Below, piece after piece: positions 17,272 to 25,184 of a DNA stretch of 64,000 bases. Made by a program: the position numbers and the translations under genes. The number at the start of each line of letters is the position of its first letter. The stretch's first letter is position 1. The notes under the pieces are model-generated. The model did no database searches. It was not told the DNA's origin and saw only the letters and a program-made list of their open reading frames with translations. The stretch comes from Microthrix sp041394405. GTDB taxonomy: Bacteria > Actinomycetota > Acidimicrobiia > Acidimicrobiales > Microtrichaceae. Where the stretch lies: positions 496,001-560,000 of the forward strand of contig JAWKIF010000007.1 of NCBI GenBank assembly GCA_041394405.1, given 5' to 3'.

Positions 17272-17487
17272 ATGAGCATCACACTTGACGAGATTCGCAC
17301 CGACTGGCCCGAGGACGACACCATCGTGGCCTCAACCGACGGGGACGGGGACGGCGCCGACGCAGGCGACGGCGACGGCGACGCCTCGGATTCCGGCGAT
17401 GGCGACGGCGGCGCGGGCGACACCGACGGCGGCGACACCGACGGCGGCGACACCGGCGGTGGCGATTCCGACGGCGGGGACGCCTGA
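17272..17487 (+). CDS. Small Asp/Gly-rich peptide, possible substrate of the adjacent oxygenase
   Basis: The 71-residue product has two clearly different parts. Residues 1-22 (MSITLDEIRTDWPEDD...) look like a helical acidic leader. Residues ~23-71 are almost only Asp, Gly, Ala, Ser and Thr in DGDG, GDTDGG and GGDSDGG units. There is no signal peptide and no cysteine. The gene's last 29 nt overlap the likely GTG start of the JmjC oxygenase gene, and the arrangement continues into a sucrase/ferredoxin-like gene. Leader plus repetitive core next to an oxygenase is the layout of a ribosomally made, post-translationally modified peptide, but this is inference. It could instead be a non-coding artefact of a longer N-terminus of the next gene; the leaderless promoter spacing argues that it is translated. 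Confidence 0.6.
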   Translation: MSITLDEIRTDWPEDDTIVASTDGDGDGADAGDGDGDASDSGDGDGGAGDTDGGDTDGGDTGGGDSDGGDA

Positions 17488-18718
17488 CCTGTCGGCACCG
17501 CTCGTCGCCGCTGGTGGCGGCGACACACCGGTCAGCCGGCGGGAGTTCCATCCGGGCGCCCCGCGGCTGAACCACCTGTGTGACCAAGATGGGGCCGGAC
17601 CCGACGAGCCGTTGGGCTCGGCCCCTCGGCACCTCCCGGCTCTTGTTGCGCCGGAGCACTCGATCGACCCCGACCGGCTCTGGGATGACCTGCTGGCACG
17701 CTCGCCGCGGGCGCCCGCGTTCCGCATGGTGCGCGACGGCACAACCCTGCCACGCTCGCAGTTGTGCCGAAGCGCTGGCGTTGGACATGAGCGGCTCGCC
17801 GATCTCATCGAACCCAACCGGGTGCTCGAGGCCTACGACAACGGCGCCACGCTGGTCCTCCAGGGCCTGCAGCACACCGATCCAGCCTTGGCCCGCTGGT
17901 CGACCAATCTGGCGTTGGCGTTGGATCAGCCCATCCAGGTCAACGCCTACGTCACACCCGGCTCGGCGCGCGGGCTGGACCTCCACTTCGACTATCACGA
18001 CGTACTGGTCGTGCAGCTGAGCGGCACCAAGGCGTGGCGCATCTGGGCGCCGCTGGATCGGACCAGGCTGCCTCAGAAGCGGGGCGAGAAGATCACCAGA
18101 CCTGCCTGGGATGAGTTGGGGGAGCCGCTCATCGACGTGACCACGCGGCCAGGCGATGTGCTGGTGCTGCCCCGGGGCCATCCCCATGCCGCCGAGACAC
18201 TCGACACCGACTCGTGCCACCTGACCATCGGGGTGATGTCGCTCACCTGGCAGGCGCTCCTGGCCCAGCACCTCCGGGAGCGGGCGGGCGGCCCCGCCCT
18301 GGCGGCATCCGCCACCGAGGGGGGCGACCCGGGTGCGGCGTTGCTGGCCCTGGGAGACCACCTCGACCCCGCAGCGCTGGCCCGCCTCCGCCGGCTGGAG
18401 ATCTGGCGTCGCCAACCCCGCACCCGCCTCCGTCCCCGCGGCGCCGCCCTGGACCCATCGCAGCCGCTGCGCGTCACGCCCGGGCCACTGCTGTGGCTGG
18501 ACCCCCAAGGCGACGAGGTCGCGCTCCAGTTGGGCGACCGAGCGCTGCGCTTCCCCGCCGCGGCTTCGCCGCTGTTGGCGGCGGTGCTGACGGGCGATGA
18601 GGGGCTGTCGCCACAGCAGCTGACCGGCGAGGAGCACGGCGGCCTGGATGCCGACTCGGTGAGGGCGATACTGACCGTCCTGCACCGGGAGGGAGTGTTG
18701 ACCCATGGCCCCCTATAG
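17459..18718 (+). CDS. JmjC/cupin-type Fe(II) 2-oxoglutarate oxygenase (ROX-like)
   Basis: This looks like a protein hydroxylase of the bacterial ribosomal-oxygenase (YcfD-like) type. The jelly-roll core has the iron-binding HFD (about residues 176-178), VQLSGTKAWRIWAP after it, and the distal His in PRGHPHAAE (about 241-243). The last ~90 residues form a beta-hairpin plus helices (LLWLDPQGDEVALQL, then DSVRAILTVLHREGVL), consistent with the winged-helix end of that family, which also resembles peptide-recognition domains of PqqD type. An in-frame ATG exists at 17285 but lies inside the preceding peptide gene and would add a low-complexity tail, so I choose the GTG at 17459. It overlaps the preceding gene by 29 nt and the next by 14 nt. 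Its target may be the small peptide or a ribosomal protein. Confidence 0.8.
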   Translation: MAIPTAGTPDLSAPLVAAGGGDTPVSRREFHPGAPRLNHLCDQDGAGPDEPLGSAPRHLPALVAPEHSIDPDRLWDDLLARSPRAPAFRMVRDGTTLPRSQLCRSAGVGHERLADLIEPNRVLEAYDNGATLVLQGLQHTDPALARWSTNLALALDQPIQVNAYVTPGSARGLDLHFDYHDVLVVQLSGTKAWRIWAPLDRTRLPQKRGEKITRPAWDELGEPLIDVTTRPGDVLVLPRGHPHAAETLDTDSCHLTIGVMSLTWQALLAQHLRERAGGPALAASATEGGDPGAALLALGDHLDPAALARLRRLEIWRRQPRTRLRPRGAALDPSQPLRVTPGPLLWLDPQGDEVALQLGDRALRFPAAASPLLAAVLTGDEGLSPQQLTGEEHGGLDADSVRAILTVLHREGVLTHGPL

Positions 18719-19709
18719 CTGCACCGCAGCCGCACGTGAGCGCGCCGAGCCGATGTTCGCCACGGCCTCCGGTGTGCGCAGGTGGCTGCTGGTGGAGGTG
18801 CGGGGACCGTGGGGCCACAACGCACCCCTGGACTCGGACCTGGGCGACGTGGTCGACGCCGCCTGGCTGGACGGGCTCAAGGGGCGTGGCATCCGCACCA
18901 TCACGGTCCGCCGCAACCTGTGCCGCACCGACGGGCCCGCCGATGTCGAGTTGATCTACGTGGACCCCGCCGTCGCCGGAGCGCGCCCCGGACGGGCCTG
19001 GCACCAGGTGGTGGGATCCATGGACGAGGTGGCAGCCGCGACCGCCGAGCTGGCGGGCGTCGAACGTCGCGGTGCGCCCGCAGGGTGGTTACCGTGGGCC
19101 GACCCGATCAACCTGGTGTGCACCAACGGACGCCACGACGCATGCTGCGCCACCTTCGGCCGGCCGCTGGTGCGTCACCTGCGGGAGGGCCGCTGGGCCG
19201 ACGTCACCTGGGAGAGCTCCCACGTGGGCGGCGACCGATTCGCCGCCAACCTCGTGGTGCTCCCGGACAGCCTGTACTTCGGGCGTTGCGACCCGGACGC
19301 CGCGGAGGCGGTGCTTGCCGCCCACCAGCAGGGCCGCATTCACCTTCCCAATTACCGGGGCCGATCCACCCTCGGCTTCGCCCACCAGGCCGCCGACTAC
19401 TTCGTGCGCACCGAGTTGGGCCTTGACGGCATCGACGATGTCGGCGCGATCCACCGCCGGACGGCGACCGACCAGCCCGGCAGCGATGTCCTCGACGGCA
19501 CCTCGACGCCGCTGGAGTTCACCGTGGACACCGTGGCCGGGCCCATCGAGGTGCGGCTGACGCGGGACAGCCACGAGAGCGATGTGCCCATCACCTGCAA
19601 GGGCCCGGCGGGTCTCAGCTACCCCGTCTACCGGTTGGTTTCGATTCGGAATCCGCGCCCCGGGGCCGCCGACCGGCGAGCGCCAACGGCACCAGCGGGT
19701 TCAGGCTGA
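18705..19709 (+). CDS. Sucrase/ferredoxin-like protein
   Basis: The 334-residue protein belongs to the sucrase/ferredoxin-like (thioredoxin-fold, 2Fe-2S type) family. Visible marks are CTNGRHDACCATFG near residue 139, WESSHVGGDRFAANLVVLP, YFGR shortly after, and YRGRSTLGFAHQAADYF. The cysteines and the H.GGDRFA segment are the expected cluster and fold residues. Biochemical roles of the family are poorly known; some members carry electrons. Its ATG overlaps the end of the JmjC gene by 14 nt, which implies translational coupling and possibly a shared pathway in which it would supply electrons. Its 3' end overlaps the convergent MpaB-like gene by 95 nt, and the overlapping tail is low complexity. 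Confidence 0.85.
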   Translation: MAPYSCTAAARERAEPMFATASGVRRWLLVEVRGPWGHNAPLDSDLGDVVDAAWLDGLKGRGIRTITVRRNLCRTDGPADVELIYVDPAVAGARPGRAWHQVVGSMDEVAAATAELAGVERRGAPAGWLPWADPINLVCTNGRHDACCATFGRPLVRHLREGRWADVTWESSHVGGDRFAANLVVLPDSLYFGRCDPDAAEAVLAAHQQGRIHLPNYRGRSTLGFAHQAADYFVRTELGLDGIDDVGAIHRRTATDQPGSDVLDGTSTPLEFTVDTVAGPIEVRLTRDSHESDVPITCKGPAGLSYPVYRLVSIRNPRPGAADRRAPTAPAGSG

Positions 19710-20601
19710 GCGCACCGGGAAGCCGGGGAATCACCCGCCTCCCCAAACGCTGCAGCCGGAGGATGCGCGCCACCTCGTCCGGGCGGGCTGCGGGCAGCTC
19801 CAGCCGCTCGCGCACTACCGGCGGCAGCAGGTCGGCCGCCACGACGCCGCCCAGGTTCACGAGTGGCCGCGGCACCCCCCGCAGCGGCGGATCCAGGATC
19901 GAGCGCGCCGAGGCCCGGCTGGTGTCGTCCGGTGCCAGCGACTCGACCCGTTGGTCGAACCAGGCACGAAAACCTCCGGCGTCGTTGGGGAACTGCTCAA
20001 GGTCGATGCAAAGAGCGCGGGCCAGTGCCCGGGTCTCGGCGACCGAGCGGTCGCGGTCGGCCTCGGTGAGCCGGCCAACGAAGCGTCGCTCCACCTCCCA
20101 CAGGCTGTCGACGAGCGTGGCCAACACCCACGCCTGCGCGTCGGGGTCGTTTGCGTCGTAGGCCAGCCCGTCGGCGGTGCTGCCCACCACGGCGCCGTGA
20201 ACTGCGGCCAGCCGCTGGGCCTCAGCCCGGGCCACCCCAGGCTCGGCGAACGACAGCCGCAGCATGGTGGTGAGCGTGGACACCAAGCGGTGCAGGCTGC
20301 GCCGCTCCCAATCGGAGTGGGCCGCCACCGCAGCGGCCACCCGCGGATCGGCCACCTGCAACAACAGGGCCCGTTGGCCGCCCAGCACCGTCCACCACCG
20401 GGCTGCCGTGGCCCACGCCACCGAGTTGTCGTCCAAGAGGGAACCCGGCGCGGGCGCGGCCAGGGATCGGACCCGAGCCCGGGCTGCGGCCGATCGGGGC
20501 GAACTCGGGTGTTCTTCTGCACCCAGGGCACCGGAATGAGACCCGAGTTCGGGAGCTCCTCGGCCGGGAGCGGACGGAGCGCCTCGGCGCCGACGGGTCA
20601 T
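19615..20601 (-). CDS. MpaB/DUF2236-type oxygenase
   Basis: The 328-residue protein matches the oxygenase-MpaB/DUF2236 family, histidine-rich haem-dependent proteins related to latex-clearing and mycophenolic-acid enzymes. Family features include LLDDNSVAWATAARWWTVLGGQRALLLQVADPRV, AHSDW, and HGAVVGSTADGLAYDANDPDAQAWVLATLVDS. I use the ATG at 20601 because it overlaps the stop of the glutaminyl cyclase gene in an ATGA junction. Residues ~1-45 are not conserved, and bases 20502-20549 of this part are a copy of the 48-nt hairpin element. The 3' end overlaps the convergent sucrase/ferredoxin-like gene by 95 nt. Substrate unknown. Confidence 0.8.
   Translation of the reverse strand: MTRRRRGAPSAPGRGAPELGSHSGALGAEEHPSSPRSAAARARVRSLAAPAPGSLLDDNSVAWATAARWWTVLGGQRALLLQVADPRVAAAVAAHSDWERRSLHRLVSTLTTMLRLSFAEPGVARAEAQRLAAVHGAVVGSTADGLAYDANDPDAQAWVLATLVDSLWEVERRFVGRLTEADRDRSVAETRALARALCIDLEQFPNDAGGFRAWFDQRVESLAPDDTSRASARSILDPPLRGVPRPLVNLGGVVAADLLPPVVRERLELPAARPDEVARILRLQRLGRRVIPRLPGALSLNPLVPLALAGRRPRGADSESKPTGRRGS
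20502..20549 (-). repeat. 48-nt hairpin element inside the MpaB-like gene
   Basis: AACTCGGGT (20502-20510) and ACCCGAGTT (20541-20549) are perfect 9-nt inverted arms around 30 nt. The same arms with the same 30-nt spacing occur twice at 47619-47728. The interior has a different sequence but again contains short complementary segments (TTC..TGC / GCA..GAA). It is translated as part of the unconserved N-terminal region of the MpaB-like protein. Confidence 0.65.
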
Positions 20602-21455
20602 GGTTCCGTCCTCGGCACGAAACGCACGACAAACGCCTTCGGCCACAGCTTGCCGGTGAGCAGATAGCGGCCGTCACCGAGGGCTGCGATGCCGTTCAGC
20701 ACGTCGGCGTCGGCCCGCTCCGCCTCGCTCAACAGTCCCGAGGCATCCACCGTGGCCCGCAGGTCGCCGCTGTCCGGGTCGATCACGACGATGGTGTCGG
20801 TCTGCCAGACATTCGCCCACACCCGCCCGTCCTCGCACTCCAGTTCGTTCAGGCGTTCCACGGGTGCACCGTTGGCATCGGTCACCTCCACCGAGCCCAC
20901 CTCGGCGAACGTGGACGGGTCACGGAAGGTGAGCTGTGCCGAGCCATCGCTCATGACGAGCCGCTCGCCCTGCTCATCAAGGCAGAGACCCCATCCCTCT
21001 CCCTCATAGGAGAAGCGATCGACCTCCTCCAGGGTCTGGACATCGCGCACCAGCGCCGTGCCTTCTTTCCAGGTGAGCTGAACGAGGCGCCCGCCGGGCA
21101 GCGCGGTCAACCCCTCCGCAAAGAACTCTTCCGGCACCGCCACCTCGTCAGACACCGTGCCGGTATCAAGGTCCCACCGGCGCGCCGACGACGCGCCGTA
21201 CTGCCCGGCCGACTCCACCACCTCGCCGTCGATCACCTCCAACCCCTGCGTGAACGCCGCCGGGTCGTGGGGCAGCGTGCGCTCTACCTTCACGTCCAGT
21301 TCGCCCTCGGCGACGATGGGCCCCTGCGCCCTCCACCACCAGGCCGCGGCCGCGGCCACGGCCAACAGCGCCAGCACCAGCGCCGCAGCTGCCCAGGCCC
21401 GAGTGCGCCGCCTGGCAGCGGGCTCGGGGGGAGCCTCGGCGGCGACGGCGTTCAT
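20598..21455 (-). CDS. Glutaminyl-peptide cyclotransferase, membrane-anchored
   Basis: The protein (285 residues) is a glutamine cyclotransferase of the plant/bacterial five-bladed propeller type, which converts N-terminal Gln of exported peptides to pyroglutamate. After a short Ala/Pro-rich cytoplasmic part, a single hydrophobic helix (ALVLALLAVAAAAAWWW) anchors it, so the catalytic domain faces out. Typical segments are TLPHDPAAFTQGLE at the start of the propeller, ELECEDGRVWANVWQTD, and DVLNGIA near the end. The ATG at 21455 is preceded by a GGAGG too close to act as a ribosome-binding site. A TAACGT box 8 nt before the ATG fits a leaderless transcript better. It is coupled to the downstream MpaB-like gene by an ATGA overlap. 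Confidence 0.88.
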   Translation of the reverse strand: MNAVAAEAPPEPAARRRTRAWAAAALVLALLAVAAAAAWWWRAQGPIVAEGELDVKVERTLPHDPAAFTQGLEVIDGEVVESAGQYGASSARRWDLDTGTVSDEVAVPEEFFAEGLTALPGGRLVQLTWKEGTALVRDVQTLEEVDRFSYEGEGWGLCLDEQGERLVMSDGSAQLTFRDPSTFAEVGSVEVTDANGAPVERLNELECEDGRVWANVWQTDTIVVIDPDSGDLRATVDASGLLSEAERADADVLNGIAALGDGRYLLTGKLWPKAFVVRFVPRTEP

Positions 21456-21463
21456 CACCTCCG

Positions 21464-21469
21464 ACGTTA
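21464..21469 (-). promoter_or_regulatory. Candidate -10 box (TAACGT) of the glutaminyl cyclase gene
   Basis: On the minus strand TAACGT ends 8 nt before the ATG at 21455, giving leaderless geometry. Confidence 0.45.
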
Positions 21470-21645
21470 CCGGCCCGTCGCAGTCACCTTGAGGCGCCAC
21501 TGCGTCGAGCCACACGGCCGGCCCACGGTGGGCCGCGCGACCCATTTCGAGCACGGAGCGTGACGAGCCACCATTGCAGGACTACGGTGAGCGGTACCCG
21601 GAGGCTGGCAGGCCCCAGGTACAGGGACGTGGCGGAGGCGGAGCG

Positions 21646-23832
21646 ATGAAGCGACTACGGGCAGCGCGGGGCATGGCGGCAGCAGTGGCCGTAGCCACGT
21701 TGGCGGTCGGCATTGCGGGCATGGTGCAGGCAACCGCCAAACCGGTTCCGTACGGCCAGCAGCCAATCGGCAACTGGCGGGTGAACGGTCGGGTGCTGGC
21801 CACCGAGATCATCGGTGACACCGTCTATGTCGGCGGCTTGTTCACCTCGGTCACCGGCCCCGGCGGCTCCGTCAGCCGCCAACACCTGGCTGCGTTCGAT
21901 GCCACCACCGGCGAGCTGCGCACCGGCTTCGTGGCCAACGCGGATCAGCCGGTTCGGGCGCTGACCACCGACGGAACGCACCTGTTTGTCGGCGGCAGCT
22001 TCCAACAGATCGGCGGGGTCACCCGGCACCGCGTTGCCTCGCTCAACCCCACCAGCGGGGCGGTCGACGTCGGGTTCACGGCCAGCACGACCAGCCACGT
22101 CTATTCGTTGGCGGCCGCCAGCGGCCGCCTCTACGTGGGCGGGGTGTTCGGCAACCTCTCGGGCCAGCCGATCGCCCGACTGGGCGCCGTGTCCACCACC
22201 AGCGGGGTCGCCATCTCGGGCTTTGCACCGACCCCCAACGCGGCCGTCACCGGGCTGGACGTCACCGACGACGGTGAGGTGTTGGCTGCGGGGCAATTCA
22301 CCACCATTGCCGGCACCGACCGGCGCTACGTCACGGGGCTGAACGCCGACGGGCTGGCGACCGGACCCAGCTACGAGGACGCCGTCGACTACTCGGTGTG
22401 GCAGGTTGCCCACGACCCGTTGACCGACAACGTGTTCGTCGCCGTCGGCGGCTACGGCAACCAGTTGGCGGCCCTCGACCACCAAACCGGCGAGAAGCTG
22501 TGGCGTCACCGGGTGGACGGCGACGTGCAGACCGTGGCGGTCGACGACGGCACCGCCTACTTCGGCTTCCACGAGGGCTACCAGGGCGACCCGGAGCTGA
22601 AGCTGATGGCCGCGGACACCACCACCGGCGACTTGGAGGGTGCGTGGCGCCTGAACGTTACCGGGTGGATGGGGGGCTTCGCCGTGGCGGCCAACGGCAA
22701 CACGCTGGCTGTCGGAGGCGACCTCAACTGGGTGAACGGCACCAACGTGGGTGGCATGGCCATCCTGCCCCGCACCGCTCCCCCGCCCCCCACGACGACC
22801 ACCACCATCTCGACGACCACCACCACGACGACCGCGCCCCCGCCGCCGGGAGGGCCCCTGGTGCCAGCCGGTTCCGAGTGGGCCTACCGAATGTCCGACG
22901 CTCCTACCGGCTGGCACTCGCCCAGCTTCGACGACGGGGCCTGGGCTCGCGGCCAGGCCGAGTTGGGCTACGGCGACGGCGACGAAACCACCGTCGTTGC
23001 TCCCCCGGCCAACACCGCCTACTTCCGGCGCAGCTTCAACCTGGCGGCGGTGCCGACCGAGCCGCTGCGGCTGTCGGTGCTGGCCGACGACGGGGCGTTG
23101 TTGCGGTTGAACGGCACCGAGGTGTTGCGCGACAACCTGCCCGGCGGAACCGTCGGCCCGGCGACCAACGCCACCAGCTACAAGTGGGGCGCCGCCGAGA
23201 CGGACTGGGTGACCGTGGCGGTCGATCCGGCGATCCTGGCGGTGGGTGCCAACACCCTCAGCGCCGAGGTGCATCAGGCGCCGGGGTCGGGCGACCTCAG
23301 CTTCGACGCCTCGCTCGAACCGGAGGGCGGCGTGACCTTCCCTGCGGGCGACGTCGGTCTGGTGGCTGCCGGAGCGGCCTGGTCTGCCAGGACCGGCTCG
23401 GCACCCGACGGCTGGTCCAATGCCGGATTCGACGACTCGGGTTGGGCCACGGGCAACGCCCAGTTGGGCTACGGCGATGGCGACGAGGTCACCGTGGTCG
23501 GCCCGGCGGCGCCCACGGCCTATTTCCGCACCGAGTTCCAGCTGGATGCACTGCCGCAACGGCCCCTGCGGCTGTCGGTGCTGGCCGACGACGGCTCGCT
23601 GGTTCGTCTGAACGGCACCGAACTGGCCAGGGAGAACCTGCCGGCCGGAAGCGTGGGCCCCAACACTCCCGCCAGCACCTACAAGTGGGGCGCCGCCGAG
23701 AGCACCTGGGTCTCGGTGACCGTCCCCCCGAGCGCCCTCGTCGTCGGCACCAACGCGCTGGCGGTCGAGGTGCACCAGGCACCGGGCTCGGGCGACCTCA
23801 GCTTCGACGCCTCGCTCAGCGTTCCCGCCTGA
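21646..23832 (+). CDS. Secreted modular protein: propeller-like repeats plus two duplicated C-terminal domains
   Basis: The 728-residue protein has a signal peptide (basic start, then AAAVAVATLAVGIAG). Residues ~35-380 contain repeats of the VYVGG.F....G....HLAAFD..TG pattern, as in DUF5122/delta-60-type propeller proteins. A Pro/Thr-rich linker follows (PPPPTTTTTISTTTT-like, ~385-402). Then come two nearly identical domains at ~404-560 and ~572-728, each with W....GW....FDD..W..G.A.LGYGDGDE, AYFR, PLRLSVLADDG, LRLNGTE and HQAPGSGDLSFDASL. They resemble galactose-binding-like beta-sandwiches and could bind carbohydrate. There is no anchor. GGCGGAGGCGGAGCG precedes the ATG at 21646. Function unknown; extracellular recognition is the likely theme. 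Confidence 0.78.
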   Translation: MKRLRAARGMAAAVAVATLAVGIAGMVQATAKPVPYGQQPIGNWRVNGRVLATEIIGDTVYVGGLFTSVTGPGGSVSRQHLAAFDATTGELRTGFVANADQPVRALTTDGTHLFVGGSFQQIGGVTRHRVASLNPTSGAVDVGFTASTTSHVYSLAAASGRLYVGGVFGNLSGQPIARLGAVSTTSGVAISGFAPTPNAAVTGLDVTDDGEVLAAGQFTTIAGTDRRYVTGLNADGLATGPSYEDAVDYSVWQVAHDPLTDNVFVAVGGYGNQLAALDHQTGEKLWRHRVDGDVQTVAVDDGTAYFGFHEGYQGDPELKLMAADTTTGDLEGAWRLNVTGWMGGFAVAANGNTLAVGGDLNWVNGTNVGGMAILPRTAPPPPTTTTTISTTTTTTTAPPPPGGPLVPAGSEWAYRMSDAPTGWHSPSFDDGAWARGQAELGYGDGDETTVVAPPANTAYFRRSFNLAAVPTEPLRLSVLADDGALLRLNGTEVLRDNLPGGTVGPATNATSYKWGAAETDWVTVAVDPAILAVGANTLSAEVHQAPGSGDLSFDASLEPEGGVTFPAGDVGLVAAGAAWSARTGSAPDGWSNAGFDDSGWATGNAQLGYGDGDEVTVVGPAAPTAYFRTEFQLDALPQRPLRLSVLADDGSLVRLNGTELARENLPAGSVGPNTPASTYKWGAAESTWVSVTVPPSALVVGTNALAVEVHQAPGSGDLSFDASLSVPA

Positions 23833-23855
23833 CTGGCCGACCGCTCCCCGCCCGC

Positions 23856-25067
23856 TCAGCGGGAGAACACCGCCACCGACTCGGTGTGGTGGGTGTGGGG
23901 GAACAGGTCCACCAGCGTCACCGACTCCAGTGCGTAGCCCCGCCGCACCAGCAGCCCTGCGTCGCGCCCTGCCGCCGCAGCGTCGCAGCTGATCAGCACC
24001 ACCCGACCGGCGCCCGTGGCCTCCACCTTGTCGACTCCCCCCTTGCCCAGCCCGGCTCGGGGCGGATCGGCCACCACGGCCTCGGCCTTGGACGGTCGCC
24101 ACTTGGCCATGGCCGAGGCAATCACCCGCGCCTGGCCGGACTTGTTGGCGTCGGACAGGTTCACCTTGGCGTCGGCCACCGACGAGCGGGCCGACTCGAC
24201 TGCGGTCACCTTCAGGCCGGGAACCCGGTCGGCCAACGTGGCGCCGAAAAGGCCCACCCCGGCGTAGGCATCCACCAGGCGGTCGCCGGCCTCGAGGTCG
24301 CTCAGCGCATCCCCCACGAGGGCCACCAGCGCCTCGGCGCCATCCCGCCGCGTCTGGAAGAACGAGCGGGCCGAGACGCGGAAACGCCGCCCGGCCACCT
24401 CCTCGTGTATCCATGCCCGGTGATCGGCCAGCTCATCGGCGCCGACCACCCGAATCTCGGATGCGCCCGGATCCACTGCGGGCAACGTGACGCCGGCCGC
24501 GGTGGGGGTCACCAGCACCAGCGCTTCCCCGGTGGCCTCCCCCACCCGCACCATCACCTCGTCGGCCGCCCCGAAGCGACCCTCGGTGACGATGCGCTCC
24601 AGCGCGGGATGCGCAACAACGCACACCGACAGGGGCACCAGATCGTGGGTGCCCAGCTGAAACAGGCCGGCCCGGCCGTCGGTCACCCCCAGGCGCAGCG
24701 TGGTGCGAAACCCCTCGGTGGGCAGGTCCGGACCCCGGCCAATCTCGGGCACGTCGATCTTGCCCATGCGACGGATGGCATCGGCAAGCACCTCGGCCTT
24801 CATGGCCCGAAGCAGCCCCGGTTGAGCATCGGCGTGGTTGCAGCCGCCGCAGCCGTCGGCCACGTGGGGGCAGTGGGGTGTTTCCACCCGCTGAGGGTTG
24901 GCCTCCAGGATCTCGACCACCTCACCGAAGGTGGTGCGTTGGGACTCGTCCAGCTCGACCCGCACCAGCTCGCCCGGCAGCGCGCCGTCCACTAACACCA
25001 CCCGGCCGTCGTCGCGTCGGGCCAGGCCCAATCCGCCCGCCACCGGCCGCTCCACCCTGAGTTCCAT
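23856..25067 (-). CDS. TRAM-domain SAM-dependent RNA (uridine-5-)-methyltransferase, TrmA/RlmD family
   Basis: This 403-residue enzyme should methylate uridine C5 in rRNA or tRNA. It has an N-terminal TRAM OB-fold (LRVERPVAGGLGLARRDDGRVVLVDGALPGE split over ~3-35) and an iron-sulfur-type cysteine set (HCPHVADGCGGCNH near 65). The Rossmann SAM site is around DAYAGVGLFG, then comes DPPRAGLGKGG, then ISCDAA with the catalytic nucleophile Cys. The last residues HHTESVAVFSR are diagnostic of the family. The frame stays open upstream, but the ATG at 25067 follows GGAGGAG and matches where TRAM domains begin. It is divergent from rpe, with 117 bp between the two starts. Confidence 0.9.
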   Translation of the reverse strand: MELRVERPVAGGLGLARRDDGRVVLVDGALPGELVRVELDESQRTTFGEVVEILEANPQRVETPHCPHVADGCGGCNHADAQPGLLRAMKAEVLADAIRRMGKIDVPEIGRGPDLPTEGFRTTLRLGVTDGRAGLFQLGTHDLVPLSVCVVAHPALERIVTEGRFGAADEVMVRVGEATGEALVLVTPTAAGVTLPAVDPGASEIRVVGADELADHRAWIHEEVAGRRFRVSARSFFQTRRDGAEALVALVGDALSDLEAGDRLVDAYAGVGLFGATLADRVPGLKVTAVESARSSVADAKVNLSDANKSGQARVIASAMAKWRPSKAEAVVADPPRAGLGKGGVDKVEATGAGRVVLISCDAAAAGRDAGLLVRRGYALESVTLVDLFPHTHHTESVAVFSR

Positions 25068-25184
25068 CTCCTCCACGACGTGCTCCCGACCGCTGGACGA
25101 ACCACCGATCATGACAGAGCGACACGCCATGGCCAGGACGGGCGCCACGGGATCGCCAGGCGGATCTGTGGCAGCATCGGCCGG

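Noticed and set aside
17285..17458. Extending the JmjC protein to an ATG at 17285
   Set aside because: The added residues are a Thr/Ala/Pro low-complexity shadow of the Asp/Gly-rich peptide frame, and the TAGCTT box is placed correctly for the peptide ATG at 17272. A GTG at 17459 gives a normal N-terminus.
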